Assembly: GCA_013364255.1 (NCBI GenBank)
Contig: CP054936.1
Location: 3,564,853 to 3,628,852, forward strand
Direction of reading: 5' to 3'
Source: Streptomyces seoulensis
GTDB lineage: Bacteria; Actinomycetota; Actinomycetes; Streptomycetales; Streptomycetaceae
DNA: 64,000 bases
Positions 35,437 through 46,366 of the stretch are shown in pieces. Within the stretch, counting starts at the first letter, position 1; each line of letters begins with the position of its first letter. The notes below the pieces were generated by a model. That model made no database searches. It saw only the letters and a program-made list of their open reading frames with translations, and was not told the DNA's origin. The translations under genes and the position numbers were made by a program.

Positions 35437-36108
35437 ATGAGCGACCCGCAGCTCTGGAACGACGTCGACGCCTACTTCTCCGGTCTGCTGGCCCCGCAGG
35501 ACGAGGCCCTGGAGGCCGCCCTGCGCGACAGCGAGGCGGAGGGGCTGCCGCCCATCAGCGTCACCGCCGCCCAGGGCAAGCTGCTCCAGCTCCTCGCCCG
35601 CCTCCAGGGCGCGCGCAACATCCTGGAGATCGGCACCCTCGGCGGTTACAGCACCATCTGGCTGGCCCGCGCCCTGCCCGAGGACGGCCGCCTGGTCACC
35701 CTGGAGTACGACGCCCACCACGCCGACGTGGCCCGCCGCAACCTCGCGCACGCCGGCCTCGAACACGTCACCCAGGTACGGGTGGGCCCCGCGCTGGAGA
35801 CGCTGCCCAAGCTCGCCGACGAGAACCCGCCCCCCTTCGACCTGGTCTTCATCGACGCCGACAAGGTCAACAACCCGCACTACGTGGAGTGGGCGCTGCG
35901 TCTGACCCGCACCGGCAGCCTGATCGTCGTGGACAACGTCGTACGCGGCGGCAAGGTGACCGACGCGACCAGCACCGACCCCAGCGTGCGCGGCACCCGG
36001 GCGGCGCTGGAACTGATCGCCGAGCACCCGCGCCTGGACGGCACCGCCGTGCAGACCGTGGACAGCAAGGGCTACGACGGCTTCGCGCTGGCCCGGGTGC
36101 TGGACTAG
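35437..36108 (+). CDS. Caffeoyl-CoA-type O-methyltransferase
   Basis: This 223-residue SAM-dependent O-methyltransferase of the cation-dependent class (Methyltransf_3) has glycine motif ILEIGTLGGYSTIWLARAL, SAM acidic residue LVTLEYDAHHADVARRN, metal-binding DLVFIDADKVNN (D-x-D) and LIVVDNVVRGGKV. It should methylate a catechol-like hydroxyl. The ATG at 35437 is preceded by GAAAGG. A perfect palindrome lies just upstream. It ends 7 bp from a convergent NAD(P)-binding protein gene. Confidence 0.93.
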   Translation: MSDPQLWNDVDAYFSGLLAPQDEALEAALRDSEAEGLPPISVTAAQGKLLQLLARLQGARNILEIGTLGGYSTIWLARALPEDGRLVTLEYDAHHADVARRNLAHAGLEHVTQVRVGPALETLPKLADENPPPFDLVFIDADKVNNPHYVEWALRLTRTGSLIVVDNVVRGGKVTDATSTDPSVRGTRAALELIAEHPRLDGTAVQTVDSKGYDGFALARVLD

Positions 36109-36115
36109 AGGGGCC

Positions 36116-36871
36116 CTAGAGCAGATCGGTGTAGTGGACGCGGCCGAGGCGGGCGCCGGGCGGGGCGGTGACCGCGTCGCCGACGACGGCGGCGAAGAGG
36201 CCGGCGGACTCGTCGACCACGACCCGGCGGCCGTCCGGCCGGGCGTCGAGGGTGAGGCGGCCCAGCTCGTCCAGCGGCAGGACGTCGGGTCCCGCGACGT
36301 CCAGGGTGCCGTCCGTGCCGTCCGTGCCGTCCGTGCCGCTCAGGGGCGCCCCGGCCGCCACGTCGGCGAGCGCCTCCACCACCTCGTCGGCGGCCACCGG
36401 CTGGAGCGGGGTGGTGGGCAGCCGCACGGTGTCGCCGTCGGCGGTCCACTCCATGATCTTCGGCACGAACTCCATGAACTGCGTCGCGCGGACGATCGAG
36501 TACGGCACCGGTCCGGCCTTGACCTCGTCCTCCTGCGCGACCTTCGCCCGGTAGTAGTCCACCTGGGGGACCCGGTCGATCCCGACGATCGACAGCAGGA
36601 CGACGTGCCCGACGCCCGCCTGCCCGGCGGCGTCCAGCAGGTTGCGCGTCGTGGTGCGGAAGAACGGCGTCGCCGCGGCGTCGAAGGACGGCGCGTCGAT
36701 CGTGTCCACCACCACCTCGGCCCCCTCCACCGCCCCGGGCAGCCCCTCGCCCGTCAGCAGGTCCAGGCCGGTGTTCCTGGCGTGCGCGGACACCTCGTGG
36801 CCGGCCTTGCGCAGCCGCTCCACGAGCCGCGACCCGATGAAACCGGTCCCACCGACGACAGCGATCCTCAC
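36116..36871 (-). CDS. NmrA/atypical SDR NAD(P)-binding protein
   Basis: This 251-residue Rossmann-fold protein starts VRIAVVGGTGFIGSRLVERLRKAGHEV, the classic GGTGFIG dinucleotide loop, followed by YRAKVAQEDEVKAGPVPYSIVRATQFMEFV. The latter resembles atypical SDRs in which the Tyr-x3-Lys pair persists as Y-R-A-K. Residues about 193-203 are a GTD repeat (GTDGTDGTDGT) coded by a 9-bp tandem repeat (36308-36334). GTG 36871 follows GAGGAGAGG. It is a likely oxidoreductase or redox-sensing protein of unknown substrate. Confidence 0.85.
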   Translation of the reverse strand: MRIAVVGGTGFIGSRLVERLRKAGHEVSAHARNTGLDLLTGEGLPGAVEGAEVVVDTIDAPSFDAAATPFFRTTTRNLLDAAGQAGVGHVVLLSIVGIDRVPQVDYYRAKVAQEDEVKAGPVPYSIVRATQFMEFVPKIMEWTADGDTVRLPTTPLQPVAADEVVEALADVAAGAPLSGTDGTDGTDGTLDVAGPDVLPLDELGRLTLDARPDGRRVVVDESAGLFAAVVGDAVTAPPGARLGRVHYTDLL

Positions 36872-36958
36872 GGCACGGTCCTCTCCTCGGCCCGGGTCGG
36901 CCCCGCACCTCACCCTAGGGCGGCGGCCCCGCCGCTGCACGTCGCGCGCGCACGGCGC

Positions 36959-37357
36959 CTAGACCTCGTGGTAGAAGCCCACGTTGACGCTGCGCGGGCC
37001 GGTGCGGTCCTGGACGACGATCTCGCCGGCGCCGCCCCTGGGCAGCGGCGCCGTGCCGCCGTAGGGCAGCGCGCGGCCGGGTCCGCCGCCGGTCGCCGCG
37101 AGCCGGACCTCGGCGGACGGGTCGGGCTGGGAGCCGCGCAGCCAGGTCACCTGCCACGTCCCGTCCGCCGCGCACCGGAACTCCAGGTGCACCCGCGAGA
37201 CGAACAGCCAGTCCTCGGGCGTCACCAGACGGCACGCGGCCCCGTCCCGCCCCACCCGCAGCACGGCGCCCGGCTCGCTGGGCGCGTCGGCCATCAGCAT
37301 CCCGGCCGTCGCGCCCGCCTCCGCCCCGGAGACGGCGGCCATGGTGAGTTCGAGCAC
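36959..37357 (-). CDS. FHA-like domain protein
   Basis: This 132-residue protein has a forkhead-associated-like core (AVLRVGRDGAACRLVTPEDWLFVSRVHLEFRCAADGTWQVTWLRGSQ): the GR and SRVH residues that bind phosphothreonine are present. The usual N-G pair after the second strands is replaced by RGSQ. The GTG at 37357 follows GAGGAG. FHA proteins read Ser/Thr kinase signals; no kinase gene is near. It ends with the FYHEV sequence at the C-terminus. Confidence 0.7.
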   Translation of the reverse strand: MLELTMAAVSGAEAGATAGMLMADAPSEPGAVLRVGRDGAACRLVTPEDWLFVSRVHLEFRCAADGTWQVTWLRGSQPDPSAEVRLAATGGGPGRALPYGGTAPLPRGGAGEIVVQDRTGPRSVNVGFYHEV

Positions 37358-37506
37358 GTGTGCTCCTCGTGGTTCGGGGCGCCCGGACCGCCGCCGCCTC
37401 GTGCTCAGCCGCCCGGCCGCGTCAACGCCGTTGACGGCGCGCCTGATTGGCGCACCGCGCGGCATGATAAATCGCCCGGCGACGGCCTGTCCGGCACAAT
37501 GGACTC

Positions 37507-37923
37507 ATGACCGAGCGAAAGCCACCCGGTGTTCCGTTCGAGTCCTGGGTCGAGAAGGAGATCCGCGACGCGCAGGGACGGGGCGACTTCGACCGGCTGC
37601 CGGGCGCGGGCAGGCCACTGCCGGACGACACGACGTACGACGAACTGTGGTGGGTGAAGCGGAAGATGGCCCGCGAGGGCCTGTCCGTGCTGCTGCCGCC
37701 GACGCTCGCGCTGCGCAAGGAGGCCGAGGACGCCCTCACGGCGGCCTACGCGGCGCCCTCCGAACCGGCCGTCCGCCGGATCATCGCGGAGATCAACACC
37801 AAGATCCTCGACATGATGCTCAAGCCGCCGCCCGGCCCCCCGCTGGGCCTCAAGCGGTACGACGTCGAAGAGGTCGTCCGCGAGTGGCGCCAGCGGCGCG
37901 GGGGCCGGGCGGCGGCTGAGTAG
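37507..37923 (+). CDS. DUF1992 (DnaJ-homologue C28-type) protein
   Basis: This 138-residue protein of the DUF1992 family has the signature WVEKEIRDAQGRGDFDRLPGAGRPLP, then LPPTLALRKEAEDAL and the conserved INTKILDMMLKPP. The function is unknown; the human relative is a DnaJ-like protein fragment. The ATG lies 6 nt after CACAAT (37495-37500), which suggests a leaderless mRNA. Confidence 0.92.
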   Translation: MTERKPPGVPFESWVEKEIRDAQGRGDFDRLPGAGRPLPDDTTYDELWWVKRKMAREGLSVLLPPTLALRKEAEDALTAAYAAPSEPAVRRIIAEINTKILDMMLKPPPGPPLGLKRYDVEEVVREWRQRRGGRAAAE

Positions 37924-37968
37924 TGCCGGACATGGCCGGGTGATGCCGGGTCGTGCTGCCCGCTCGGG

Positions 37969-38643
37969 TCAGTGATCGGTGCGGGGGGTGGTGCGGCCGT
38001 CGTCCGCGTGGGCGGCGGCGTCGGCGCGGGAGGGGGCGGAGCCGACCGCGGCGCGCTGGCGGTTCGGGTCGCCGTGGCCCGCGTTCAGCAGCTCGTCGAA
38101 CAGCTCGCGGGCCTCCAGCAGGGCGGCGCGCAGGTCCTCGGTGTCACCGCCGGTCGCGGTCGCGTCCCGGCCGGCCTCCGGCGCGCCCTGCGCGGCCCGG
38201 TGGATGCGGCGGTAGCCGTGGACGTGGTGGCCGTGGTGCACGGACAGCGCGGCGAGCTGCTCCTCGTACTGGCCGCCGTCCGGGAAGCCGAGCGCGCCGG
38301 CCACGTCGGAGAGCAGCGCGTCCGCCTCGGTCACCGCCTCGCGCGGCGAGTCGACGAAGTGCTCCTGCACGGCCGCCCAGCGCGTCTCGAAGCGGTCCCG
38401 CTCGGCCGGCTCCAGCGGCCGTACGCGCAGGTCGCCGTGGCGCTCCACCCGGTCGGCGAGTTCGCGTTCGGCGGCCTTGGTGTCGCCGTCGTGGCGGGCC
38501 ACGGTCCGGTCGTACTCCGGACCGAAACGCCGCTTCAGGTTCTGCCCGCCGGGCCGGTTGCGGGCCCGTACGGCGAGGACGGCCGCCACCACGACGACGA
38601 CCGCGACGATCACGATCAGAGCAATGATCAGGCCTGTGGACAT
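37969..38643 (-). CDS. Single-helix membrane protein, coiled domain
   Basis: This 224-residue protein is anchored by one N-terminal membrane helix (MSTGLIIALIVIVAVVVVVAAVLAV). The soluble part (about 25-224) is rich in Arg, Glu, Asp and Ala, with predicted amphipathic helices (TKAAERELADRVERHGDLRVRPLEPAERDRFETRW, EAVTEADALLSDVAGALGF) and a disordered acidic end. It is conserved-looking in Streptomyces, function unknown. GGAAGG is upstream of the ATG. Confidence 0.8.
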   Translation of the reverse strand: MSTGLIIALIVIVAVVVVVAAVLAVRARNRPGGQNLKRRFGPEYDRTVARHDGDTKAAERELADRVERHGDLRVRPLEPAERDRFETRWAAVQEHFVDSPREAVTEADALLSDVAGALGFPDGGQYEEQLAALSVHHGHHVHGYRRIHRAAQGAPEAGRDATATGGDTEDLRAALLEARELFDELLNAGHGDPNRQRAAVGSAPSRADAAAHADDGRTTPRTDH

Positions 38644-38835
38644 GGCTGCCTTCCGGATGGGTCGGCCCAACTGGCCGGTTCTCCGTTCGTGTTGCCCGCG
38701 AACCGGACGGCAAACTGCCGGAAGGGCGGCGAGACGGCGGCCGGGCGGTGCGGGGGTGCGGCAGCGGTGCGGCGGCGGCGCGGCGGTCGTTTATCGGGTT
38801 GCGCCGGGCACCCCGCCGACGCCGACAATGCGCGC

Positions 38836-39372
38836 ATGGCCCTCCCCCCGACGCCCACGACGCCCCGGACCGCGGCCCCGACGCCCTGGACCGTGGCCCC
38901 GGAGCCGTACGACTCGCCCGCCGCCCTCGCGCTGTGGCGGGCGTACTACACCGAGGTCAGCGACCGCTGGCACCTGCTGCACGAGGGGCGCCGCACCGAC
39001 CCCGCCGAGCTGGAGCGGGGCATCGCCGCGACGGACGGGGCCGAACTCGTTCCGCCCACCGGGCAGTTGCTGCTCGCCCGGTACGACGGCGCACCGGCCG
39101 GCACCGCGGGCGTACGGCTGCTGGACGCGGCCACCGCCGAGCTGACCCGGGTCTACCTGGGCGAGCGGGCGCGCGGCAGGGGTGGCGCGGCGCTGCTGGT
39201 CGGGGCCGCCGAGGACGCCGCCCGCGCGCTCGGCGCCCGGCGGATCGTCCTGGACACCCGCGGCGACCTGGTCGAGGCCCGCGCCCTGTACGCCCGCCTC
39301 GGCTACGCGGAGACCGCGCCGCACAACGACGACCGGTACGCCGAGCACTGGTTCGCCAAGTCCCTCGGGTGA
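38836..39372 (+). CDS. GNAT-family N-acetyltransferase
   Basis: This 178-residue GNAT fold protein has the acetyl-CoA motif A in LTRVYLGERARGRGGAALLVGAAEDAARALGARRIVLDTRG, followed by ARALYARLGYAETAPHNDDRYAEHWFAKSL, the classic C-terminal GNAT pattern. The ATG comes 6 nt after GACAAT (38824-38829), suggesting a leaderless transcript. The acceptor substrate is unknown. It ends 6 bp from the convergent MFS gene. Confidence 0.9.
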   Translation: MALPPTPTTPRTAAPTPWTVAPEPYDSPAALALWRAYYTEVSDRWHLLHEGRRTDPAELERGIAATDGAELVPPTGQLLLARYDGAPAGTAGVRLLDAATAELTRVYLGERARGRGGAALLVGAAEDAARALGARRIVLDTRGDLVEARALYARLGYAETAPHNDDRYAEHWFAKSLG

Positions 39373-39378
39373 GCGCGC

Positions 39379-41583
<2,205 letters not shown>

Positions 41584-41730
41584 TCATGATCGGTGTGTCC
41601 CGTTATGGCCTGTTGAGTTCTTCCGGAAGCCGCCATTCCGGGGGCTTCGGGGAGACGGTGTGGAGAGGATCTGCATAATCCTTGGAGTTCGGACGGGTCC
41701 GGACGGGAGGGGACGGGAGGGGACGGACAC

Positions 41731-42759
41731 GTGGAAGAGCCGAACGGACACGTCTGCCCGGAGTGCGGCGCGCCCCGGGCAGCGGACAGTTCGCCCTCCT
41801 GCGCCTGCGCCCGCCGCGCGGCCGCCGCCCTGCACGCCACCCGCACGACGGAGGCGGCCGCCGCGGAGGACTTCGACCCCCTCCGCATACGCCCGTACGT
41901 GGACATCGACGCGGGCGGTTCGGGGGCGGGTACGGAATCCACCCCGGCCGGTGCGGGCAGCGCGGATCATCGCGGCGGCGGGTCCGGTGCGCAGGACGCG
42001 GACGGGACGCGGCCGATTCCCGCGGTCGAGGCGACGATGCCGTTGCGGGCGGTCGGGGGCGCCGGTGCGGGGGCGGAGCCGAGGGCGGACGACCTGAGCC
42101 TCTTCGACTCCGGCGGTCACGGGCCGCAGGACGCGCCCCCGCGGCGCGGACGCCGTCCCGTCGTGCTGCTCGCCCTCGCCGCGGCCGCGGTCGCCGTCGT
42201 CGTGGCGGCCGGGTACGCCGGCGGGCTGTTCTCCTACGAGTCCCCGGCCCGGGACGACGCCTCGGCCCACGAGGTGCGGGAGGGCATCCCGGACGGGCCG
42301 GCCCGCACGGCGTCCTCCGCCGCGCCCGCGCCCCCCGCGGCGCCGTCCGCGCCGTCGGCGCCCTCCTCGGCGCGTCCGAGTCCGTCGCCGTCCGGCAGCC
42401 CGAGCGCGTCGCCGTCCGGGTCGCCCCCGGCGACGGCGAGCGCCTCCGCGTCGCCGTCCGCGTCGAGGACCGCCCCGGGCGCGCCGTCCACGGCTCCCAC
42501 CCAGAGCGCGACGAGCGCCCGGTCCTCCGCCCCCGCGCAGCTCGGCCCCGTGCTGCGGCCCGGCGACCACGGCCCCCAGGTCGCCGACCTCCAGTCGCGC
42601 CTGGCGGAGCTGTACCTCTACTCGGGTCCCCTGGACGGCGACTACGACCGGGACGTCGAGAACTCCGTACGCCTCTACCAGTGGGCCCGGGGCACCACCT
42701 CGGACGGCCTGGGCGTCTACGGCCCGGCCACCCGGGCGAGTCTCGAATCGGAGACCTGA
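41731..42759 (+). CDS. Membrane-anchored peptidoglycan-binding protein
   Basis: This 342-residue protein has an N-terminal zinc-ribbon-like start (CPECGAPRAADSSPSCAC), a long acidic cytoplasmic region, one membrane helix at about 145-165 (RPVVLLALAAAAVAVVVAAGYAGG) and a Pro/Ser/Ala low-complexity stalk. A C-terminal PG_binding_1 domain follows at about 275-338 (LRPGDHGPQVADLQSRLAELYLYSGPLDGDYDRDVENSVRLYQWARGTTSDGLGVYGPATRASLE). It probably anchors to the wall from the membrane. It starts with GTG 41731 as a single gene. The stalk is unusually repetitive (ASPSGSP-like). Confidence 0.88.
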   Translation: MEEPNGHVCPECGAPRAADSSPSCACARRAAAALHATRTTEAAAAEDFDPLRIRPYVDIDAGGSGAGTESTPAGAGSADHRGGGSGAQDADGTRPIPAVEATMPLRAVGGAGAGAEPRADDLSLFDSGGHGPQDAPPRRGRRPVVLLALAAAAVAVVVAAGYAGGLFSYESPARDDASAHEVREGIPDGPARTASSAAPAPPAAPSAPSAPSSARPSPSPSGSPSASPSGSPPATASASASPSASRTAPGAPSTAPTQSATSARSSAPAQLGPVLRPGDHGPQVADLQSRLAELYLYSGPLDGDYDRDVENSVRLYQWARGTTSDGLGVYGPATRASLESET

Positions 42760-42788
42760 GCCCCCGGCCGTCGTCCGGCGCGGGCGGT

Positions 42789-43448
42789 TCAGCCCACGTG
42801 CAGGCGGACCGTGCCGTCCGTCACCGGCTCGACCCGTACCCGGGTGAGGTCGGGGACGACCGCGTCGGGACGGTGCTGGGCGGCGCGCGGACCGATGCCG
42901 ATCACCCGCATCCCCGCGGCGCGCCCCGCCGCGATCCCCGCGCCGGAGTCCTCGAAGACCACGCAGTCGGCGGGGGCGACGCCGAGTTCGGCGGCGCCCT
43001 TGAGGAACCCCTCGGGGTCGGGCTTGCTCGCGCCGACGGACTCGGCGGTGACCCGCACGTCCGGCAGGCCGAGGCCCGCGGCGGCCATCCGCGCCGTGGA
43101 CAGCGCCACGTCCGCCGAGGTCACCAGCGCGTGCGGCACCCCGCGCAGCGCGGCCAGGAACTCCGGCGCGCCGGGCACCGGCACCACGCCGTCCATGTCC
43201 GAGGTCTCCTCGGCGAGCATCCGCGCGTTCTCCGCGTGGTTCCGCTCCGCCGGCCGGTCCGGGAGCAGCAGCGCCATCGAGGCGTGGCCCTGGCGGCCGT
43301 GGACGACCTTCATCACCTCGTCGCCGTCGAGCCCGTGCCGGTCGGCCCAGCGCCGCCAGATCCGCTCGACGACGGCGTTCGAATCGACGAGGGTGCCGTC
43401 CATGTCCAGCAGAAGGGCGCGGGCGGTGAACACGGCGGTGGCCGTCAT
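42789..43448 (-). CDS. HAD-superfamily sugar-phosphate-type phosphatase
   Basis: This 219-residue HAD hydrolase has motif I LLLDMDGTLVDSNAVVERIW (nucleophile Asp and acid/base Asp), motif II VTSADVALS, motif III Lys in VGASKPDPEGFLKGA and motif IV VVFEDSGAGIAAGRAAGM. The cap is the small helical type (GPP/beta-phosphoglucomutase-like). It should dephosphorylate a small phosphorylated metabolite, probably a sugar or polyol phosphate. It starts at ATG 43448 after GGAG. Confidence 0.92.
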   Translation of the reverse strand: MTATAVFTARALLLDMDGTLVDSNAVVERIWRRWADRHGLDGDEVMKVVHGRQGHASMALLLPDRPAERNHAENARMLAEETSDMDGVVPVPGAPEFLAALRGVPHALVTSADVALSTARMAAAGLGLPDVRVTAESVGASKPDPEGFLKGAAELGVAPADCVVFEDSGAGIAAGRAAGMRVIGIGPRAAQHRPDAVVPDLTRVRVEPVTDGTVRLHVG

Positions 43449-43776
43449 CGGCAGACTCCAGGACGGATGAACGAGCGGACGAGCGAACGAGCGGGCGAGC
43501 CGACGGGCACAACGGGTGTACGGCGTACGGACGCGGCCCGCCGGGACAAGGTGGCTCCGCCCGCCGGTCAGGGGAAACGGGCGGAGGCCACTTTGTTTCT
43601 CCACGGTACAAAACAAGTCGGGCATCCCGCCACCACCCCCGCCACACTTCACCGGATGTTCAGCTCCGCCCCGGCCCGAGGAACCCCGCGACGCCCGCCG
43701 CGAAGGACGCCGCCCCGGCCGGCAGCCCGCCCACACCGGACGAACAGCCCCGCACACCGGCCGGTAGCCCCCCCGC
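43449..43776. terminator. Intergenic region with hairpin at 43551-43591
   Basis: This 328-bp gap has no gene. Arms 43551-43563 and 43578-43591 form a GC-rich hairpin with one bulged base, flanked on the plus side by a short T-rich tract (CTTTGTTTCT). It most likely terminates the minus-strand UPF0016 gene that ends at 43777. Confidence 0.6.
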
Positions 43777-44355
43777 TCAGGCCACCGCCTCCCACAGGCT
43801 CCACACGCCGAGGGCGAGCATCAGCGCCGCGGCGATCTTGGTGATCAGCCCCAGCGGCACCTTCCGCATCAGCGCCTTGCCGCCCACGATGCCCAGTCCC
43901 GCGACCGCCCACAGCGCCAGCACCGCGCCGACGCCGACCGAGACCGGGTCGTCGTAGCGGGCGGCGAGGTTGGCCGTCATGATCTGGGTGAGGTCGCCGA
44001 ACTCGGCGACCAGGATGAGCATGAACCCGGTCCCGGCGACCTTCCAGAAGGACTGGTCCTCCGGCCGCGGGATCTCCTCCTCGCCGTCGTCCTTCTTGAA
44101 CAGCAGCACCGCCGCGCCGCCCAGGAAGAGCACACCGGTCAGGGCGTGCACGATCCGCTGCGGCAGCAGGGTGAGCACGCTGCCCGCCGCCACGGCCAGC
44201 ACCACATGCAGCAGGAAGGCGGCGGCGACGCCCGCGAAGACGTACGAGGCGCGGTAGCGGGTGCCGAGGACGAGCCCGGCCAGGGCCGTCTTGTCCGGCA
44301 GCTCCGCGAGGAAGACGACGCCGAAGACGAGCGCCAGGACGCTGAGACTGATCAC
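43777..44355 (-). CDS. UPF0016/GDT1-family cation (Mn2+) exporter
   Basis: This 192-residue membrane protein has six helices and two copies of the family motif E-x-G/P-D-K/L-T: AELPDKTALAGLVLG (about 17-31) and VAEFGDLTQIMTAN (about 124). These acidic motifs bind and move Mn2+ or Ca2+ in the TMEM165/GDT1 family. The cytoplasmic loop between the halves is charged (LLFKKDDGEEEIPRPEDQ). Its mRNA leader carries a yybP-ykoY-type manganese riboswitch (44471-44577), which strongly supports manganese efflux as its role. Confidence 0.92.
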   Translation of the reverse strand: MISLSVLALVFGVVFLAELPDKTALAGLVLGTRYRASYVFAGVAAAFLLHVVLAVAAGSVLTLLPQRIVHALTGVLFLGGAAVLLFKKDDGEEEIPRPEDQSFWKVAGTGFMLILVAEFGDLTQIMTANLAARYDDPVSVGVGAVLALWAVAGLGIVGGKALMRKVPLGLITKIAAALMLALGVWSLWEAVA

Positions 44356-44470
44356 TGTTCCTCAATCGGTCGGGCTGCCCCGCCGAGAGTGCTGCGGCTT
44401 GCGCGAAGACGCCTCGGCGAGGCAGCACACGGTCCACCCGTGCCGTACGCACGGGCGTGCACTGCTTGCC

Positions 44471-44577
44471 GAAGGTCTCGCCGGCCGACCCGGTCAGTGA
44501 TCCGGGCCTGCCTCCGGGCGCCGGCTCAGACGAGCTGAGCAGTATGTCGACGGTCCGGCGAGGGGCTACTCCCCTTC
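44471..44577 (-). promoter_or_regulatory. yybP-ykoY manganese riboswitch
   Basis: On the minus strand the leader reads GAAGGGGAGTAGCCCC at its 5' side (from 44577) and GGCGAGACCTTCGGC at its 3' side (ending 44469). The GAAGG and CCTTC segments form the closing stem, and GGAGTAG / CGAGA form the conserved Mn2+ internal loop region. It lies 115 bp upstream of the UPF0016 gene start. A Mn2+-bound state should raise expression of the exporter. Confidence 0.85.
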
Positions 44578-44737
44578 TGCGCCACCCATCGTACGGGACC
44601 GAAAGTTCAGCCGTACACCTTGTTCTGTCATGCACGCGTCACTAACTTCTCACCGAGCGCACACCGCGACGCAACACGGTGCCGCGAGCATTCCCCCTGC
44701 CCGCGCCCCATATCCCCCACCCCACAAGGGAGTTCAC

Positions 44738-45391
44738 ATGTCCCGCAGGCCCATGTTCTACGCGCGTCGACGACTGGCCACCCTCGCGGCCCTCCTCGGA
44801 CTGACCGCCTCCATAGCCCTGCTCGACTCCCCCGCCGCCTCCGCCGCCCTGCCCACCCCGGTCAGCGCCGCCACCGCCCGGACCTATCTGGCCTCCCTGA
44901 CCGTGGCCGCCGAGAACCGCACCGGCTACGACCGCGACCTCTTCCCGCACTGGATCACCATCAGCGGCTCCTGCGACACCCGCGAGACGGTCCTGAAGCG
45001 GGACGGCTCCAACGTCACGACCAACTCCTCCTGCTCGGCCACCGGCGGCAGCTGGTACTCCCCCTACGACGGCGCGACCTGGACCGCCGCCTCCGACCTG
45101 GACATCGACCACCTCGTGCCGCTCGCGGAGGCATGGGACTCCGGCGCGAGCAAGTGGACCACCGCGCAGCGCCAGGCCTTCGCCAACGACCTGACCCGCC
45201 CGCAGCTCATCGCGGTCACCGACAACGTCAACCAGTCCAAGGGCGACCAGGACCCGGCCACCTGGATGCCGTCCCTCACCTCGTACCGGTGCACCTACGT
45301 CCGCGCCTGGGTGCAGGTGAAGTACTACTACAACCTGTCGGTCGACTCGGCCGAGAAGAGCGCGCTCCAGGGCTACCTCGCGAACTGCTGA
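44738..45391 (+). CDS. Secreted HNH-family endonuclease
   Basis: This 217-residue secreted protein has a signal peptide ending SPAASAALP and a GmrSD/DUF1524-type HNH nuclease core (DLDIDHLVPLAEAWDSGASKW, then LIAVTDNVNQSKGDQDPATWMP). The D-H-V/L-P-L metal motif and the later Asn-x8-Asp are present. Four cysteines (SCDTRE, SSCSAT, YRCTYV and the terminal C) can form two disulfides for extracellular stability. It degrades extracellular DNA or RNA, like many Streptomyces nutrition-related nucleases. It follows AAGGGAGTTCAC and stands alone. Confidence 0.9.
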   Translation: MSRRPMFYARRRLATLAALLGLTASIALLDSPAASAALPTPVSAATARTYLASLTVAAENRTGYDRDLFPHWITISGSCDTRETVLKRDGSNVTTNSSCSATGGSWYSPYDGATWTAASDLDIDHLVPLAEAWDSGASKWTTAQRQAFANDLTRPQLIAVTDNVNQSKGDQDPATWMPSLTSYRCTYVRAWVQVKYYYNLSVDSAEKSALQGYLANC

Positions 45392-45901
45392 CCGCGCCCC
45401 GCGAGCCCGCTCCGCGCCCACCGCCCCCGCCCGCCGTCCGCCCCCGCGCGGCCGGCGGACGGGCCGGGTTGAGCCACCGGCCGCCCCGCGCCCCGCGGGC
45501 GGCGACTGGTCCGGAAACCGGTGCACGGCACACACACCGCACGGCCGGTCAGCCCGCTCGCCCCGCACGGCCGCCCGGACGCAGACGGTGCGGGGTGGCC
45601 GGACCGGTGAGCGGCGTGGCGGAGGCGGCGTCCGCCCGGCGGCGGGGCGGTTCGGGGCTCCGGTTGGTGCGGCCCGGTTTCCGACCGTTCGTCCAGCTCG
45701 CGGGCACCCCGCACAGTTCCGCCCATAGGCGTCCTACCTGCGCAAACGACCCCACAAGCGGAACCTCCAGCCTGGCCGATGTTGAACTTGCAAGTAGAAG
45801 TTAGGGTCACCTATCCTCGGTCTCCATTCGGATCCGTCCCCCCGCCGGCCTCTTCTGTCCCATCTCTCCCCTCTGGCCGGCTTGACCGAAGGAGCACCCC
45901 C
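45392..45901. other. Intergenic region with palindrome before DoxX gene
   Basis: About 500 bp between the nuclease gene and the DoxX gene. A minus-strand frame of about 145 residues (45373-45810) is open but highly Arg/Pro-rich and unlike a real protein. A perfect 10-bp palindrome ACTTGCAAGT is at 45786-45795, within TTGAACTTGCAAGTAG. Palindromes of this type often serve MarR/DUF24 regulators. Downstream AT-rich DNA is the probable promoter of the DoxX gene. Confidence 0.5.
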
Positions 45902-46366
45902 ATGACCGGCCTGACCGGACGTCTCCATTCCACCCAGCCCTACGCCCTCGGCCTGTTCCGCATCGTCGTCGGACTGCTGTTCGCCTGCCATGGCGCGGCC
46001 GCCCTGTTCGGCGTGCTCGGCGGCGCGGTCGGCACGCACGGCGGCACCGTCGCGGCCGGCACCTGGCCGGGCTGGTACGCGGCCCTCATCCAGCTGGTCG
46101 GCGGCGCGCTGGTGCTGCTGGGCCTGGGCACCCGGGGCGCGGCGCTCATCGCCTCCGGCTCGATGGCGTACGCCTACTTCGACGTGCACCAGAAGGCGGC
46201 GCTGTGGCCGATCCAGAACGGCGGGGAGCCGTCGGCGCTGTACTGCTGGGCGTTCCTGCTGCTGGTCTTCACCGGGTCCGGCGCCTTCGGCCTGGACGCG
46301 CTGTTCACCCGGCACTCGGCGCGGCGCGAGGAGCCGGCCGCCGAGCAGCGGCCCGTGGCCGCCTGA
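45902..46366 (+). CDS. DoxX-family membrane protein
   Basis: This 154-residue membrane protein of the DoxX family has four helices: ALGLFRIVVGLLFACHGAAALFG, GWYAALIQLVGGALVLLGLG, GAALIASGSMAYAYFDVH and YCWAFLLLVFTGSGAFGLDAL. Relatives support thiosulfate or redox reactions and respond to oxidative stress. GAAGGAG precedes the ATG. A perfect palindrome lies about 106 bp upstream. Confidence 0.9.
   Translation: MTGLTGRLHSTQPYALGLFRIVVGLLFACHGAAALFGVLGGAVGTHGGTVAAGTWPGWYAALIQLVGGALVLLGLGTRGAALIASGSMAYAYFDVHQKAALWPIQNGGEPSALYCWAFLLLVFTGSGAFGLDALFTRHSARREEPAAEQRPVAA

Noticed and set aside
36308..36334. 9-bp repeat in the SDR gene as a regulatory element
   Set aside because: It is a coding micro-repeat adding Gly-Thr-Asp residues in a surface loop; nothing suggests regulation.
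45373..45810. 145-residue minus-strand ORF between the nuclease and DoxX genes
   Set aside because: Composition is Arg/Pro/Gly-rich as in shadow frames; no ribosome site or known pattern; it overlaps the nuclease end.
45798..45817. IdeR/DmdR iron box-like TTAGGGTCACCTAT upstream of DoxX
   Set aside because: It lacks the full 19-bp palindrome; only the outer TTAGG/CCTA resemble the consensus.
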